Of a stretch of DNA of 64,000 nucleotides, positions 24,673 through 35,884 are shown piece by piece. The first letter of the stretch is position 1. Each line of letters opens with the position of its first letter. The stretch is taken from contig OX419762.1 of NCBI GenBank assembly GCA_948567375.1, positions 11,166,001 to 11,230,000 of the forward strand. The letters run 5' to 3'. Made by a program: the position numbers and the translations under genes. The stretch comes from Lunularia cruciata (lineage: Eukaryota; Streptophyta; Marchantiopsida; Lunulariales; Lunulariaceae). Under the pieces are notes generated by a model, which saw only the letters and a list, made by a program, of their open reading frames with translations, ran no database searches and was not told where the DNA came from.

Positions 24673-25769
24673 AATCTTGGTTTTAATTATTTTTATCATC
24701 AATAGAAATGTATGAGAAGGAAAAATCTTGGTATCAGTTTCCTACAAGTTGATTAACCACTTAAGGACCCTCTACCTCCTCCTTTGGTCTAAGTTGTATT
24801 TCTGTTCCATATTGTTGTGACCCATCTTTGTGCTATTAGGAAAAAATAATTATTTATTTCTATTTCTATAGATTAGTGAAAGGTTAGGAAGTTGTTAAGC
24901 TTAGAGTTTGCTTATGTGTTATCTATCATTGGGCTGAAAGATAATCATGTAGGAGGACAAGAAGATGAAGCATCAACATAACTATGGATTGTCCAAGTCT
25001 AAGGATCACATGGAGGAAAACCTTTGTGCTTGTGATCCTTTTGACTTTAATCTTTGTGACCATGATAGCAACTCTTGTGGTTGTAATCATTGTGACCCTC
25101 TATATTTTGATCATCTTGATCAATTGAGATAGTGAGATTGATAGTGAGATAACCTTAGGACAATGTCCAAAAAGAAGAGGTGTATTCTAAGCCAAACCAA
25201 CCAACATTTGCCTAGGATTCATTGATTCTTGGCACTTCAAATGCCATGATTGCACTATCACCTAGATCAAGAAAAAAAATTGATGATTGTTCACGTTGGC
25301 CAAAACACTCACATGTGTGAGTAACAATGTTTTACAAGGAGATATCCATCAAATTTTGAAATGGCTAACTCCAAGTTATAACCTCATGGCCCAACTTGCA
25401 CAATGATTTGTTCTTCACTTTGAAAAAGTCATGAACTCATGCACAAAGACTGCAATACTTCATCCATAAACATGAGGAGCATAAGGAGAACTTTTCATGT
25501 CAAAAGATCAAGAGATTAGGTAAGCCTATATGGGATAATTCATGATTTCCAATAGACTTGTGATTATGCATGGTGACATTCCACCCAAGAAGGCAAAGAA
25601 TGTTCCCAAGGTGATTTTGAGATCATCCAGAGTGATTAAGTGTGCATTCCATTCTCACGAGTAGATAATCTAAAGCATGAGGATTGTGGAATTGGACTTT
25701 GAGCAATCTTGCAATGATAGTAGCAGTGGTACTCACCAAAAAGAATAAAAAGATTATGGTATGTACTAC
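24673..25769. other. Decayed internal retroelement sequence, no domain seen
   Basis: Expected copia RT start or Ty3 RT are not readable here. Repeated 'ttgtgatc/ttgtgacc' motifs lie at about 25020-25130. Probably strongly decayed retroelement DNA around the junction of the copia and Ty3 parts. Confidence 0.4.
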
Positions 25770-28304
25770 ATCAATCTGAAATTGTCTATATTTGAGAAAA
25801 ACTACACCACCACTAAGCAAGAAGCGCCAAGCATGGTGTATGCATGTAAGAATTTCATCATTACTTGTTAGGTTATGAAATTTTCTTCACAGTAGGCCAT
25901 TATGCACTACAATGTTTGGTGAAGAAGGCAAATTTATCAAGAAAAATTATGAGGTGGGTATTAATCTTATATGCATTCACCTACATGGTGGAGATGATGA
26001 AGGGATCACAACACAAAAATGTCATTTTCTTGTTTAGATTCAAAACCATAAATCAGGTCAAAGATCTAGATGAAAAGGTTTTGGATGAAGAAGTTTCCAA
26101 CTTTCAATGACAAAGGTTATACATTACTGTGCCAAGTAAAGGTACCTCCACATGTAGTAGAGTCTAGGGGACTGCACCCAAGGGAAAGAGCAGTATTTTT
26201 CCATAGGATGGAAAAATATCAATTGAAGAGAAATGTCTTATTCAAGATTGGAGGAGACAAAATTCTTTGTTGTTCCCTTGAAACCTATGAAGTAGGTGGA
26301 TTTATATAGTTCTTGCCAGCCAAGGCTGAATAAGGACAATTTTCACTGAAAAATACAATGAAATTATTTTTAGCAATAGTGTGTTGATGGTTGACATTTA
26401 CAAGGATATACATCAATACATCAAATGGTGTTGCATGCCAACAAATGGGAAGACCAATGCCCTCTACACAATGGCCACTCAGACCAATTCTTCCCTTGGC
26501 TTTGTTCAAGAAATGGGGCAATGGTAGAGTTCTTCTTTGGCAATGTTATGTCTAAATGGCTATCCTATCAAATTAGTGAGCAATAAGGAGTGCATTTCCT
26601 AAACAATCTGGTTGACTCTCTCACCAAGCACTTCCAAATTAAATATAGGAAAACTGCACACTACAACCCAAGAGAAAATGGATTGACTGAAAGAGCTAAT
26701 GGATTGTTGTGCAAAATCCTCAACACATGACAGTGAATTATGCATACAACTAGGACACCAAGTTACAAACAACATTGTGGGCCAATTGCACTAATGAGAA
26801 AATCACAATGAAGTAGAACCTTACTTTCTTGAGTACAGGATCCATCCCATTTTGCCCACTGAATTGAAGCTGCTCACTTACAAGATTTTACCAATAAAAC
26901 AAAGTTAGAATAATAGACTCAAACATGCTATTATAGCAACTGATATTACTGGAATAAAAATGAGATGACTTTGAGGACTCCACAGAGGATGCTCAAGCAA
27001 AAAGGAAGGAAATCCATGACAAGAATCCATAACAAGAAAATTAAACTAGTGAAGATAGAAAAGGGAAATTGGTGTTAATGTATGATAGTTAGCATAAATT
27101 CTTCCCCAAGACGTTGCAACTTTGATGGATGGGACCATATAAGGCAGAGAAGAAAATATGACAATGGGTCCTTCCAATTAGTGGATCTAAAAGGGAATGA
27201 GTTTGCCACCCAAGTAAATGGATTGTGTGTTCAAAAATATTACAATTGAAGGAATAAGAAGGTGCAGTCTTGATGTTTGTGGGGATGCTCAAATTTGAGA
27301 AGGAGGTATGTAACTCCTCACCTCTTTCCAACATACACCTTCTTTCAACATATGTGTCATCTCTTTTTAACATATAATTGAAGAAGTAGGTAATGGACAA
27401 GCACAATGGGCAACTTGTACCTTCTCCATACTTGCTTTCAGCCAAAGACATAAAGGATAGTAATTAAAATTTTTTCCTACCTTTGGTGGTGGCTATTTAT
27501 ATTAGATCTTAAGTTTCTGGTCCAAATGTCTACTACTATTTAAGCACACCATTTAAGGTGGTTTTCATCAGAATACAAATGGTGAATAAAGTAAAAGAGC
27601 TTCTCAACTCTTTGCTAATTTTCTCATTCACTTATGAAATTTTCTTGATTCATACTAGTGCTTTGATGAAAAATCATAGTAATAATTGTTGGTTGCTTTG
27701 TATGTTTGATTCTTAGCTTCTAGCTATCATCTTGATGCAATGCTTTGACAAGATTTCATTATGTTGTAGTGTTGTGAGTAACCAAAGTATGAATATTAAA
27801 TGGAAAGATTATCACAAAGATGTTGTGGTAATTTGAAGCTGGTAACTTTGGAGGGGTAGGACATTCATCTTCACATGAAGATAGTGCCTTCAGAAGGGTA
27901 GGACATTGGTCTTTGGAAGAAACCCAATGAGATCTTTAGAAGAAGCAAAGATCTCAAAAAATATGTGCCTTTAGACGGTGTAGTTACTCATCTTTAGAAG
28001 GACCTGGCCCACATCTTTTGAAGGGTAGGGAATTTATCTCTGGAAGGATTCTTTAGGAGACCATAAAAGGAGATTGGCACCATTATTCTTAACCATCACT
28101 ATCTTGGTTTCTTGTGTAGTTTTATTCCTTAGTGTAAATGATTTTTCTTTGTTATTTCTGCAATGTGCCTTCTTGTCACTATCCTTGTTTGGGAGTTATC
28201 TATTGATGAGGCTAAATGTTAAATAATAATGGACTGTAGTGTGTCATTTTCCCTTTGTATCTATTTATTTTTTATTCATATCCTTGTGTGAACAAGCTAT
28301 TACT
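25770..28304 (+). mobile_element. 5'-truncated Ty3/gypsy piece (RNase H, integrase, 3' LTR) inside the copia element
   Basis: It starts within RNase H ('TTKQEA...YACK', 'LLGYE...VGHYALQCLVKK'), continues through integrase-like sequence (about 26100-27300) and a purine-rich tract (gaaggaggta), then a non-coding stretch from TGTAACTCCTCACC at 27310 to about 28304 that fits a 3' LTR of about 1 kb. gag, protease and most of RT are absent. The LTR part contains degenerate 'tagga...tctttggaag' repeats (27850-28050). The same piece with the same left limit is at 60645-63252. Confidence 0.75.
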
Positions 28305-28310
28305 GAAATG

Positions 28311-28958
28311 ATGGGATTCAACAATTAGCTCACATTATTGTCAATGATATTGTAGAGGTTGGGTGCCAATCTCAAATGGTGGAAGTTGATGATAGGTCAC
28401 CTATTGGGTGAAACTTATTGGGTTGTCTAGAGCCGCTTTACCCACACTGATGAGTTTCCCAACCTCATATGCTTATAAGGAGGTAGATCTTGGATTTTTT
28501 TGGGACTCACAATTAAAGCAATTATTGGAGCACAATCTTGACAAGAAAGTAAGCAATAGGTTTCTATACCTAATATTACCACCATTTCAACAATGTTAGA
28601 GGCATCCAAGCATCAGGTGTTAGGTCAAGTTACAGACCTAAATTATTTGACCTTGATTGTGAGCCTTCAATTGGCTAAGTAGAATACGATGCACTTGATA
28701 GGCATCACCACTTGGACTCTTGTGAGCTTTGTGCCTATTAAGGTAATTCAAGCACATGCAAAGTGCAATGGATCAAGTGACCACAATATTCTTGGGACAC
28801 ATCTAATGATTACTAGTTAGAGTGTTCTACTTGGAGTACATCCAAATGCGCAATGTCTACTTAGGATGCAACTAAAGGATGTGTGGAGCTTGTAGCCAGA
28901 GTAGAAGGAGGTAGGCAGTTGGTAGCATGATAACATTACTCCCAAAACCTTGATGTAG
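28311..28958 (+). mobile_element. Isolated internal fragment of the 11-21 kb Ty3 element type
   Basis: This 648-bp block is the reverse complement, diverged, of about 16640-17345. It lies exactly between the Ty3 3' LTR end and the copia RT. In the second composite copy at 63.25 kb the sequence passes from 'ctattacta.aatg' straight to 'cttcaat', so the block is absent there. It carries no LTR. An open frame 28408-28599 is a remnant of the parent element's linker. Confidence 0.8.
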
Positions 28959-29830
28959 CTTCAATAAGGTGTTTGTTGCATTGTTACAAGGAGTTTGAGA
29001 TGAAGGACTTAGGCTCTTCAAAGAGTGCATTTGGAATTGAAATACATAGGGATACGAACAAGGAGAACTTGTGGATATCACAAAGAAGTTACTTGAAAAT
29101 TTTACTTACATGCTTTATTGAGAGCCCAACCTTGGGAGTGTTCCAATTGAAAACCATTTCAAGATATAGTTGGAGCAATGCACATCAAATGAGGAGTAGT
29201 TAAGATTCATGTCCCACATTTCTTGTATTTGTGTTGTTGGGAATTTAATAATCCAATGATTTGAATTAGACTTGATATCTCATATACAATGAGCATAGTG
29301 AGTAGATAGGAAAATTGTTGGAAGTAGTGAAGTGAATACTCCACTGCTTGAAAGGTACAATAGATCTTTTTATTGTTGTGATATGGAATAATATCAAGAA
29401 GGAGTGAACATAGGGTACGTGGATGCTGATTTAGAGATCTAGACAAGAGGAACTACACAAGCAGATTTTTTTTCACACTTGCTAGCAATCTTGTGAGTTA
29501 GAAGTCTATTGTACAGCCTACAGTTGCACTTTCAACTAGAGAGGCAAAATATATGGCAACAAAAGAAGGTATATAACTACAAAGATTAGCCAAAGATCTA
29601 GGACTTCTAGGTATAAAGTCCAAGCTTTATTATGATACCAAAGTGCTATTCACTTGGCCAAGAATCAAATATACCATTTAGAATTAAGCACATCTGCAAA
29701 AAAACACCACTTTATCATGAAAATTATGATAAGTGGAGAGATCAATCTACAAAAGATTGGCAAAGAGGTGAATGCAGTTGACTAAACCTGTGCCATTTGC
29801 AAGTTCAAGTTATGTATGAACTTGCTCAAT
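28959..29830 (+). pseudogene. Ty1/copia RT end and RNase H fragments
   Basis: RT: 'FEMKDLGSSK', 'GIEIHRD', 'LWISQRSYLK', a hallmark copia RT stretch. RNase H: 'TVALSTREAKYMA' near 29530 and a 'SGEINLQKIG' tail with 'FAKFKLCMNLL'-type ending near 29800. Same order as in 63.28-64.0 kb. Broken many times. Confidence 0.8.
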
Positions 29831-30240
29831 GTATGTTGTTGCTGAATATTCTTAGAAATTCTATTGGCTAGATAAAATACAAGCCAAGGTTGAGATTGTT
29901 GAATATGTCTTCAGGTGAATGCAACCTATAAGTTGACTAAACCTTCTCCGGATGAGATACTTCAAGTTATGTATGAACTTGCTCAATGAAAGATGTTGCT
30001 GAATATTCTAAGAAATTTTATTTGCTAGATAGAATACAAGCCAAGGTTGAGATTGTTGAATAAGTCTTGAGGTGAATGAAGTTTATATGGGGACTAAACA
30101 TGCTCCCCTCGAGAAGTTCAAGTTACGTCTAAACTTGCTCAATATGATGTTGTTGAACATTCTCAGTAATTTAATTTGCTAGACGGAATACAAGCCAAGG
30201 TTGAGAGTAAGATTAAGATTGTTGAATATGTCCTGCTATT
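29805..30240 (+). repeat. Three diverged tandem copies of the copia 3' end with polypurine tract
   Basis: A unit of about 125-150 bp runs from 'aagttatgtatgaacttgctcaat' through 'tgttgctgaatattct.agaaat' and 'tacaagccaaggttgaga' to 'ttgttgaata'. It occurs at about 29812-29912, 29963-30063 and 30118-30230. Each copy ends in the purine-rich tract and the likely start of the 3' LTR (TGTTGAATA). Confidence 0.75.
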
Positions 30241-30640
30241 TTATCTAGGGATGAATTGTCTCGATATCCCAGCGGGCAAGTGATCTATCATGATCTAACG
30301 GTAGACATATTTTCTGGAAGGTGGCTTAGGCGGCTAGGGTTTTGAGAAAGCCCTGAGTCTAAGCTTGAAAACTTTACTATGAAGGATATCAAGGGATCTA
30401 GACAGAATAGCACACGTTGTTGAAGAGTATTCGGGGGAGAGACGAATCATAAAATTGTATAGGATGAGTGCAATGCTTAAAAAAAATTGATTTGGGGGAG
30501 TGTTCGGTTTGGATGTAGCTTCCAAAGGTAGTAAGTGAACCATATTTATTTATGTTTTTTGTTAAATGAGAGTGTATTCTTTGTTTGAATGTGGATATCT
30601 TAGAGGATAGCTTAATCTAACACGCCCCCCTGCGTTGGGA
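30241..30640 (+). other. Probable copia LTR or 3' flank
   Basis: A non-coding stretch with 'ctagggttttgagaaagccc' and 'gtgttcggtttgga', of the kind found in copia LTRs. The end was not located and no matching 5' copy was found. Confidence 0.35.
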
Positions 30641-32002
30641 GAGCAGGTAACTGACATTGGGATCACTACTTCTGCCAGTACTGACATTGTGTTTTAAGAT
30701 TCAGAGCTCAATGCAACAACTTGGAATCAGAAAAGATTAAGTTCTGACTTGCTTCTGGACTTTGATTTGATGTTTCCCGTCCCGGAAATATGCAGATAGC
30801 CTTTTAGACCCGTAGAGGGCAAACGTCCAAAAGAGTGAGCATGGTCGCTTTCATCCGAAAAAGAAGCTCTTCCCTGAAACCCCTGTTTCGTCTTTACTAA
30901 TAAAGTTGAGATCCACGAAAAGCAACTAGCTAGAGAATCCATAGTAATTGCTTCTTCGAATTTACTATATACAATAAACTTCAATGTTGATAGACCCGCT
31001 AATACGAGACCATGAACCTAAAGCTTATCTGACTGAGATTGAATACATATACAGGAGATGGTGCTCAATTTTCACTTCGGTAGTAATTATCAGGGAGTTC
31101 TTAAAGTTGCGTTGGTAAAGCCTTCTTCTGACAGTCCTTGAAGGATAACTGACGAATACTGCTCCGAAGCTCGCATTTACCTGATATTATTGTGGCCATG
31201 CTCATGCTCAAACTTGAAGAATCAGTCCTTATCCACGACTGCCAATTCCAAAACGACGACGATCATAAATATGAGACAAATACGTGAGCAAATGTTCTTC
31301 ACTGACCTGCACATCAATTAAGACTCGATATAATCTAGTGCTGTTCATGATCAAAACAGCTTCAGACTCACGGTAACCGCAATCACCACGTTGTCACTGG
31401 AATTTTTCTTTCTGTATCACAAAATCGACCTTCGATGCTTTCATTCTAGATTTAATACTGCATCGCTGTTACAGTGTGTTGGAGCATTCAATCCCTTCGA
31501 TGCAGGTTGATTTGTCAGAAATGAACATTTAGAATCTTCAATTCTGAAGTAACTAAATAAATAGGCACATGTGGATGGTCGGGGCGTACTTTGTTTCAAG
31601 GATATGTGAAACTGTTCAATTTGCTGCATATATCATGTCATGAGAATGTTTGCGATGGTTTTGGGGCCAGTTTTTCTTGGAAAAGAAGTTACAGTAATCG
31701 CTGTGGCTGAAATTCCTGTATGGAAAATTATTGAAATCTTGACACTGGAAGACTTGGTAGGTGGTCCATGGAAGACTAGGTCAAGATTCTCACCAGGAAA
31801 GAGTTGATCGGAGCTTTGACGTGCACAACTTTGATTACCTTCCAGAATCTGCACACTCAGTCAATGCTGGAGTCCGCGGTGTGGGGAAATAAGCTATAAC
31901 CAGAAAAGGCAATTATTAAGATCGACATCGAATCCGGGCCCTCACAATGGTCTTCAAAGACTTCGGGAAACGTGAGAGAATTATTTCAACCTATGTCCCT
32001 TG
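30641..32002. other. Host-like DNA upstream of the small-protein gene; no proved gene
   Basis: Composition is balanced again. Minus-strand open frames at 30727-30984 (85 residues, Ser- and Lys-rich end), 31441-31629 and 31633-31854 are of modest size and match nothing I recognise. A minus-strand gene with a C-terminal exon at 30727-30984 is possible but lacks supporting exons. It probably includes the upstream control region of the gene starting at 32163. Confidence 0.35.
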
Positions 32003-32010
32003 TATAAAAA
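32003..32010 (+). promoter_or_regulatory. TATA box of the four-exon small-protein gene
   Basis: TATAAAAA lies 153 bases before the ATG at 32163. It would place transcription start near 32035 and leave a 5' leader of about 130 bases. Only the position and match support it. Confidence 0.6.
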
Positions 32011-32162
32011 GTGACCGCCGCAGTCGCTCTGCCCATTTTGCAGAGCTCTCTACATCTCTGTGTTCCGAATTCACTTCCGACTTTAAAATACATGAAGGGC
32101 AAATTAAACGTCCAAATTTCTGACTGATGCAAGTGAGCTGAGTCCAAAATCAGAGATCCGTC

Positions 32163-33126
32163 ATGGCCGGGTTTTCTACAGTGCCAACAAGGGTTGTTGT
32201 TGTTGCACTTGTAACTGCAATGATCCTCACGTACTTAACTGCAGTCCATGAGCTTCCTTCAACAATTCGTGTTGAGCTCATTTGCGGACAATCAGGTTAC
32301 TGTCTTTTGTCTAGATCTTCGTCTGAATTAAGTACCCTTTCTTGCAGTTGTTTTTTAACTTGTCATATCGTTACTGCATGTTTATCGTTGAAACTCCTTG
32401 GGGATCGACATTGGCCTGAACCAATTGATCTGCCACGGTCATCGCGACAGTGGCAGTCAACATGTGGTTCTAGTAAACCTTTCTAACAGCGATCGGGTAT
32501 TCTGCGTTTGCTCTAGGTCCCGAGAAAATTGTCGAAGGGTTGCGAGGGGATGGTGTGAGTATTCCAGATTTTGAAACTAGGAAACTGGGATCTAGCAAGG
32601 TGAGTATTATATCCAACTGCATACTAAACGTACTCTAGTAGCAGATATTGGTTCCATATCCATATTGGTTTTGCTCGATGATTAGGTGGGTTTAGGACGT
32701 CTGGAATACCATAGATCTGCGCTGTCCCTAATCAAATGGCGAGACATCACGCCGTACAAGGAACGACATGGGGGTGAAATGGTGCGAATCACTTGATCCC
32801 TTATAATGTTTGGATTCAGATCATATACCAGCGACCTTATCTCCTAGGTCAGCTCTGTAAATTGAATTGTAGAAATTTATGCCCGGGTTTCAGAAAACTG
32901 AGACCAATTTATTAAATGACAACAATTCTTAGTCTTCTGCCTGAGACGAGCGAATACCAATGGACCTTTCTTACCGTTGTGGTGTTCTGTGCAGGAAGTG
33001 CCAAGCCCTCTCGCTATGTACGATGAAACTTCCATCGCACTTCACGTCTCTAATAGGAGAATCCTAGATGATCCTCCAACCCCCATAGATAATCGTAATC
33101 CGCCTCCGGGGACCGGGAAAAGATGA
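32163..33126 (+). CDS. Four-exon gene for a 147-residue secreted or membrane-anchored protein with a proline-rich tail
   Basis: Exons: 32163-32295, 32517-32599, 32686-32781, 32995-33126 (TGA). All introns are GT-AG (donors gttact, gtgagt, gtgcga; acceptors ctctag, gattag, gtgcag); phases 1, 0, 0 keep one frame over 147 codons. Residues about 10-27 are strongly hydrophobic (VVVVALVTAMILTYLTAV) after a short basic start, which suits a signal peptide or signal anchor. The middle is mixed and charged, with one Cys early and no known domain. The C terminus is RRILDDPPTPIDNRNPPPG followed by TGKR. A dibasic RR before an Asp/Pro/Asn-rich tail recalls plant secreted peptide precursors; the spacing loosely resembles PSY peptides (D-Y-..P..N....P), but the sulphated Tyr is replaced by Asp, so this is a hint only. 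An upstream TATA box and clean splice sites argue for a live gene. Intron 1's weak donor is the least certain junction. Confidence 0.68.
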
Positions 33127-33464
33127 TTATCATCTGAAACAAACAATCAGTCATCGACTCATCGACCATAAACAAAGTTAATAAGAAGAGTTTTGGAAAT
33201 CAGACTTTCTATGTATTTAGATCTACACAGGAGTTATCGGGAAGATTGAAGAAGTTTTGCAACTGATTTATTGACAAATATTAACGTTGTAATAAGTTAT
33301 GGATTACTCCAGACATTTATTTACTGATTGAAGACAATATTTCAAAGTTTATAAAGTGCAAAAGCAAAAATATACGGTCAATTTTCCATTAAAATATTAA
33401 TTTTTAAATTTGAATTTTATGGGATGTAAAAAGTTCATTTTACTTCTTAAAAAGTATGTATGTG

Positions 33465-33500
33465 TTAACTATAGTACTAACTATAGTATTAACTATAGTA
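33465..33500. repeat. Three copies of a 12-bp repeat
   Basis: The unit (t/c)taactatagta occurs three times in a row with a single variable base. Confidence 0.95.
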
Positions 33501-33680
33501 TGTATGTATTCCTCCCGAAATGCATAAAGATATCTCCTTGTATTCCAGGAATGTATAACGGTTGCTTTGTTCGCGATTTTCCAACGGAATACAATAGAGA
33601 AATTTTGGTACACATTTCAAAGGTAATACAATATAGGATAATATATTTTTTAGAACTGCAATTTTGTTTCAAAATGTCAC

Positions 33681-33818
33681 GCTTACTTTTAACTAATTAC
33701 ATTACAACTCTCTATCATTTAAAAACTAAAATGTTACAATTTAGAACAAGCTTACTTTTAACTAATTACATTACAACTCTCTATCATTTAAAAACTAAAA
33801 TGTTACAATTTAGAACAA
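33681..33818. repeat. Perfect 69-bp tandem duplication
   Basis: 33681-33749 is repeated without a difference at 33750-33818 (each starts gcttacttttaactaattac), with 'gc' following the second copy as it begins the first. Identity of the copies points to a recent event. The unit length is a multiple of three, so the chance open frame stays open. Confidence 0.97.
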
Positions 33819-34366
33819 GCAATAAACGCACTAATTTATCCCTTTCTCCAAAATGAATTCAGTAAGTCTAAAATTCTATCTCTAAATACCTGCTTTATTA
33901 ATACTAAATATCCAACTCTAATAATACGAGATCTAGAATTCTTAAGGTATTCCTTTGTCTTAGGGGTTCTTGCCAGAATTGGCTTCTTAAAATAATGAAC
34001 AGTTATCCCCAAGTTGCGGACTAAGGAAACGTGCAGAAAGGATAATAGTACAGGAATTTTCTTATAAGGGTATGATTTTGAAAAATATTATTTGAAAAAT
34101 ATTAATTGAAAGATTTGGAAGTAATTTCCAGAAACGGCATGATTTTGTTAAATAATAGCAGATCAGTGCATATTCAGATATCCAACAGATAGTGGTGGCA
34201 ATGTGGATGCCGAGGTTGACATAGTTGTGGTGAGTGGTTTGAGTTTGTTGGTCATGTGGGAATGTCATAAATGTAAAAACAACTGATGGATTGAAAACTA
34301 CTGATTGAAAACAAAGAACCCCAAGTTGGGAAGTATGTCCTGAACATTGGGCAGGGGAGCGGAGTC

Positions 34367-34442
34367 TTTGAAGGTAGACACATACTTTGGCAATCCCTTT
34401 TTGTGTTTGAAAGTAGATATGTACTTCGGCAATCCCTTTTTG
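34367..34442. repeat. Tandem duplication, unit about 39 bp
   Basis: 'tttgaaggtagacacata' with 'ggcaatccctttttg' at 34367-34403 recurs at 34406-34442 with a few differences. Confidence 0.85.
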
Positions 34443-34717
34443 CTATGAATCGGGTGTTGTATCCTTTCAAGTGCGGGGTAGGGATGAATGATAAGGAAGG
34501 AAGGGATAACGAGAGTGGAATGAAAGAGATTTGACATGTCTAAGATCATTGTTAAATCCAACATGCAAATATGCACCTGATCTGCTCCTTCACAAAATCA
34601 TGCTCCTATTGGAAACTACTTCCAAATGATGCACTTATCAATAATATCAGTCAAAACCATGCCCTCATATGAAAATTCTGGATAATAGTATATGTAACCT
34701 ACAAACTTGCGTAACTT

Positions 34718-34819
34718 ATCACCAAATGGATTATAGATTGAAACTTGCAGAAGCATCACCAAACAAATTATAGATTGAAACTTTCGGAACACATCACCAA
34801 ATGGATCATAGATTGAAAC
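34718..34819. repeat. Three copies of a 37-38 bp repeat
   Basis: 'atcaccaaa...attatagattgaaac' occurs at 34718, 34755 and 34793. A further decayed piece ('atggatcatagatt') lies at about 34923. Confidence 0.85.
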
Positions 34820-35884
34820 AAACTCACCATAAGACTAGAAACTCATAGCGGAGAAGGTTAACCCCAAGAACCAAGAGGTGATAGTAATATGGAGCAAACA
34901 AACCATAAGAACACTTTACTACATGGATCATAGATTTTGTGTTTGCAATGGTGTGCTCTACTTTCAAGTATGGGGAGATATAAAGAGCATCATGTGTTAC
35001 GGTTGTTATTCTTGTGCTAGCCATGGATACACTTCCTCATGTGGGGTCACATAGAGCAAACCGCGATACACCATGCTTGGTGTGTCATTGATATTTTACC
35101 TCAAAAAGGGTAAAGACCCATATGGGAAGGATGCACAAGGACTATGCTTGGATCACTTGGGATGTTCATGTGAGGCAAACAACCACATCAATTGAGATGA
35201 CACTCAGGATTATGCATGTTTTCTTTATCCTGTTGTTGACAATTCCACAAATATTGATTGAGTCATGACAGTGGTTAGTATTTCAAGTGGGTTGTATTTT
35301 AGGATTATTTGAGATTAGTTTTCCATTACCATGTCTATTCCATAGGCTATCCTACATCTATTTCATAGGTTACTCCATTCCATAGGCTAGACTGGCTTTT
35401 TGCCTACTACTTGATCTGTTGGCACCATGATCCCTTGGACAAGTTAGCATGGTTCTTATTCCTCTTACTCCCTTGATGTTGCCTTTGTTATGCTAGAGGG
35501 GTACATGCGGGGCATAAAGAGGTGACTGTTAGATTTTGTCAATTTTGAGCAAGAGACTAGGCTGCCGTATAGGAGGAGTTTGTTAGGGCTGCACATTTTA
35601 GAAGTTAGATTCTACCACATGATACCATAGAGTCCACCCAATTACAATGGTGTAGGACATTAGGTCAAGCAAGAGAGTTTTGTAAAGCAGCATGAGTGCT
35701 ACACCTTCTTTCAATGGCTAGTCCCACTCATGAGACTATCTCTTCCCTACACTCCATACATCTTACGGCAAGAGAGGGAGTACCATTAGAGGTATTAGAG
35801 TATTAGCCTAAGCTGCTTTTATGTCTTGATAGGTCACTTTTTGCACAAGCATTATGCACTACCCATCACCTCTCCTTAGGGGGC

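Larger units (their letters stand above)
23000..30240 (+). mobile_element. Ty1/copia LTR retrotransposon fossil, split by a Ty3/gypsy piece
   Basis: Parts in order: gag (23065-23541), integrase (23761-24672), then foreign Ty3 sequence (about 25770-28304) and a further inserted fragment (28311-28958), then the end of copia RT (28959-29110), RNase H (about 29500-29830) and a 3' tail with three repeats carrying the polypurine tract. The front half of RT is not recognisable. 5' LTR not resolved. The fossil is broken many times. A second copy of its 3' half with the same Ty3 piece lies at 60.6-64 kb. Confidence 0.75.
33127..35200. other. AT-rich DNA with short tandem repeats, no gene
   Basis: An open frame at 33410-33856 (+) is AT-rich, contains a perfect 69-bp duplication and has no domain, so it is probably chance. 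The rest holds the tandem repeats listed separately and no RNA gene was seen. Confidence 0.5.

Noticed and set aside
27850-28050. Repeated 'taggacattcatctt'-like motifs as a CRISPR-type or regulatory array
   Set aside because: Units are irregular, without constant spacers, and lie within the Ty3 3' LTR.
33050-33126. Calling the small-protein tail a CLE, CEP or proven PSY peptide
   Set aside because: It lacks the CLE and CEP consensus and the Tyr of the PSY core; only a loose likeness in spacing remains.
33410-33856. 148-residue plus-strand frame
   Set aside because: AT-rich, repetitive in composition, kept open by a perfect in-frame tandem duplication, and without a domain.
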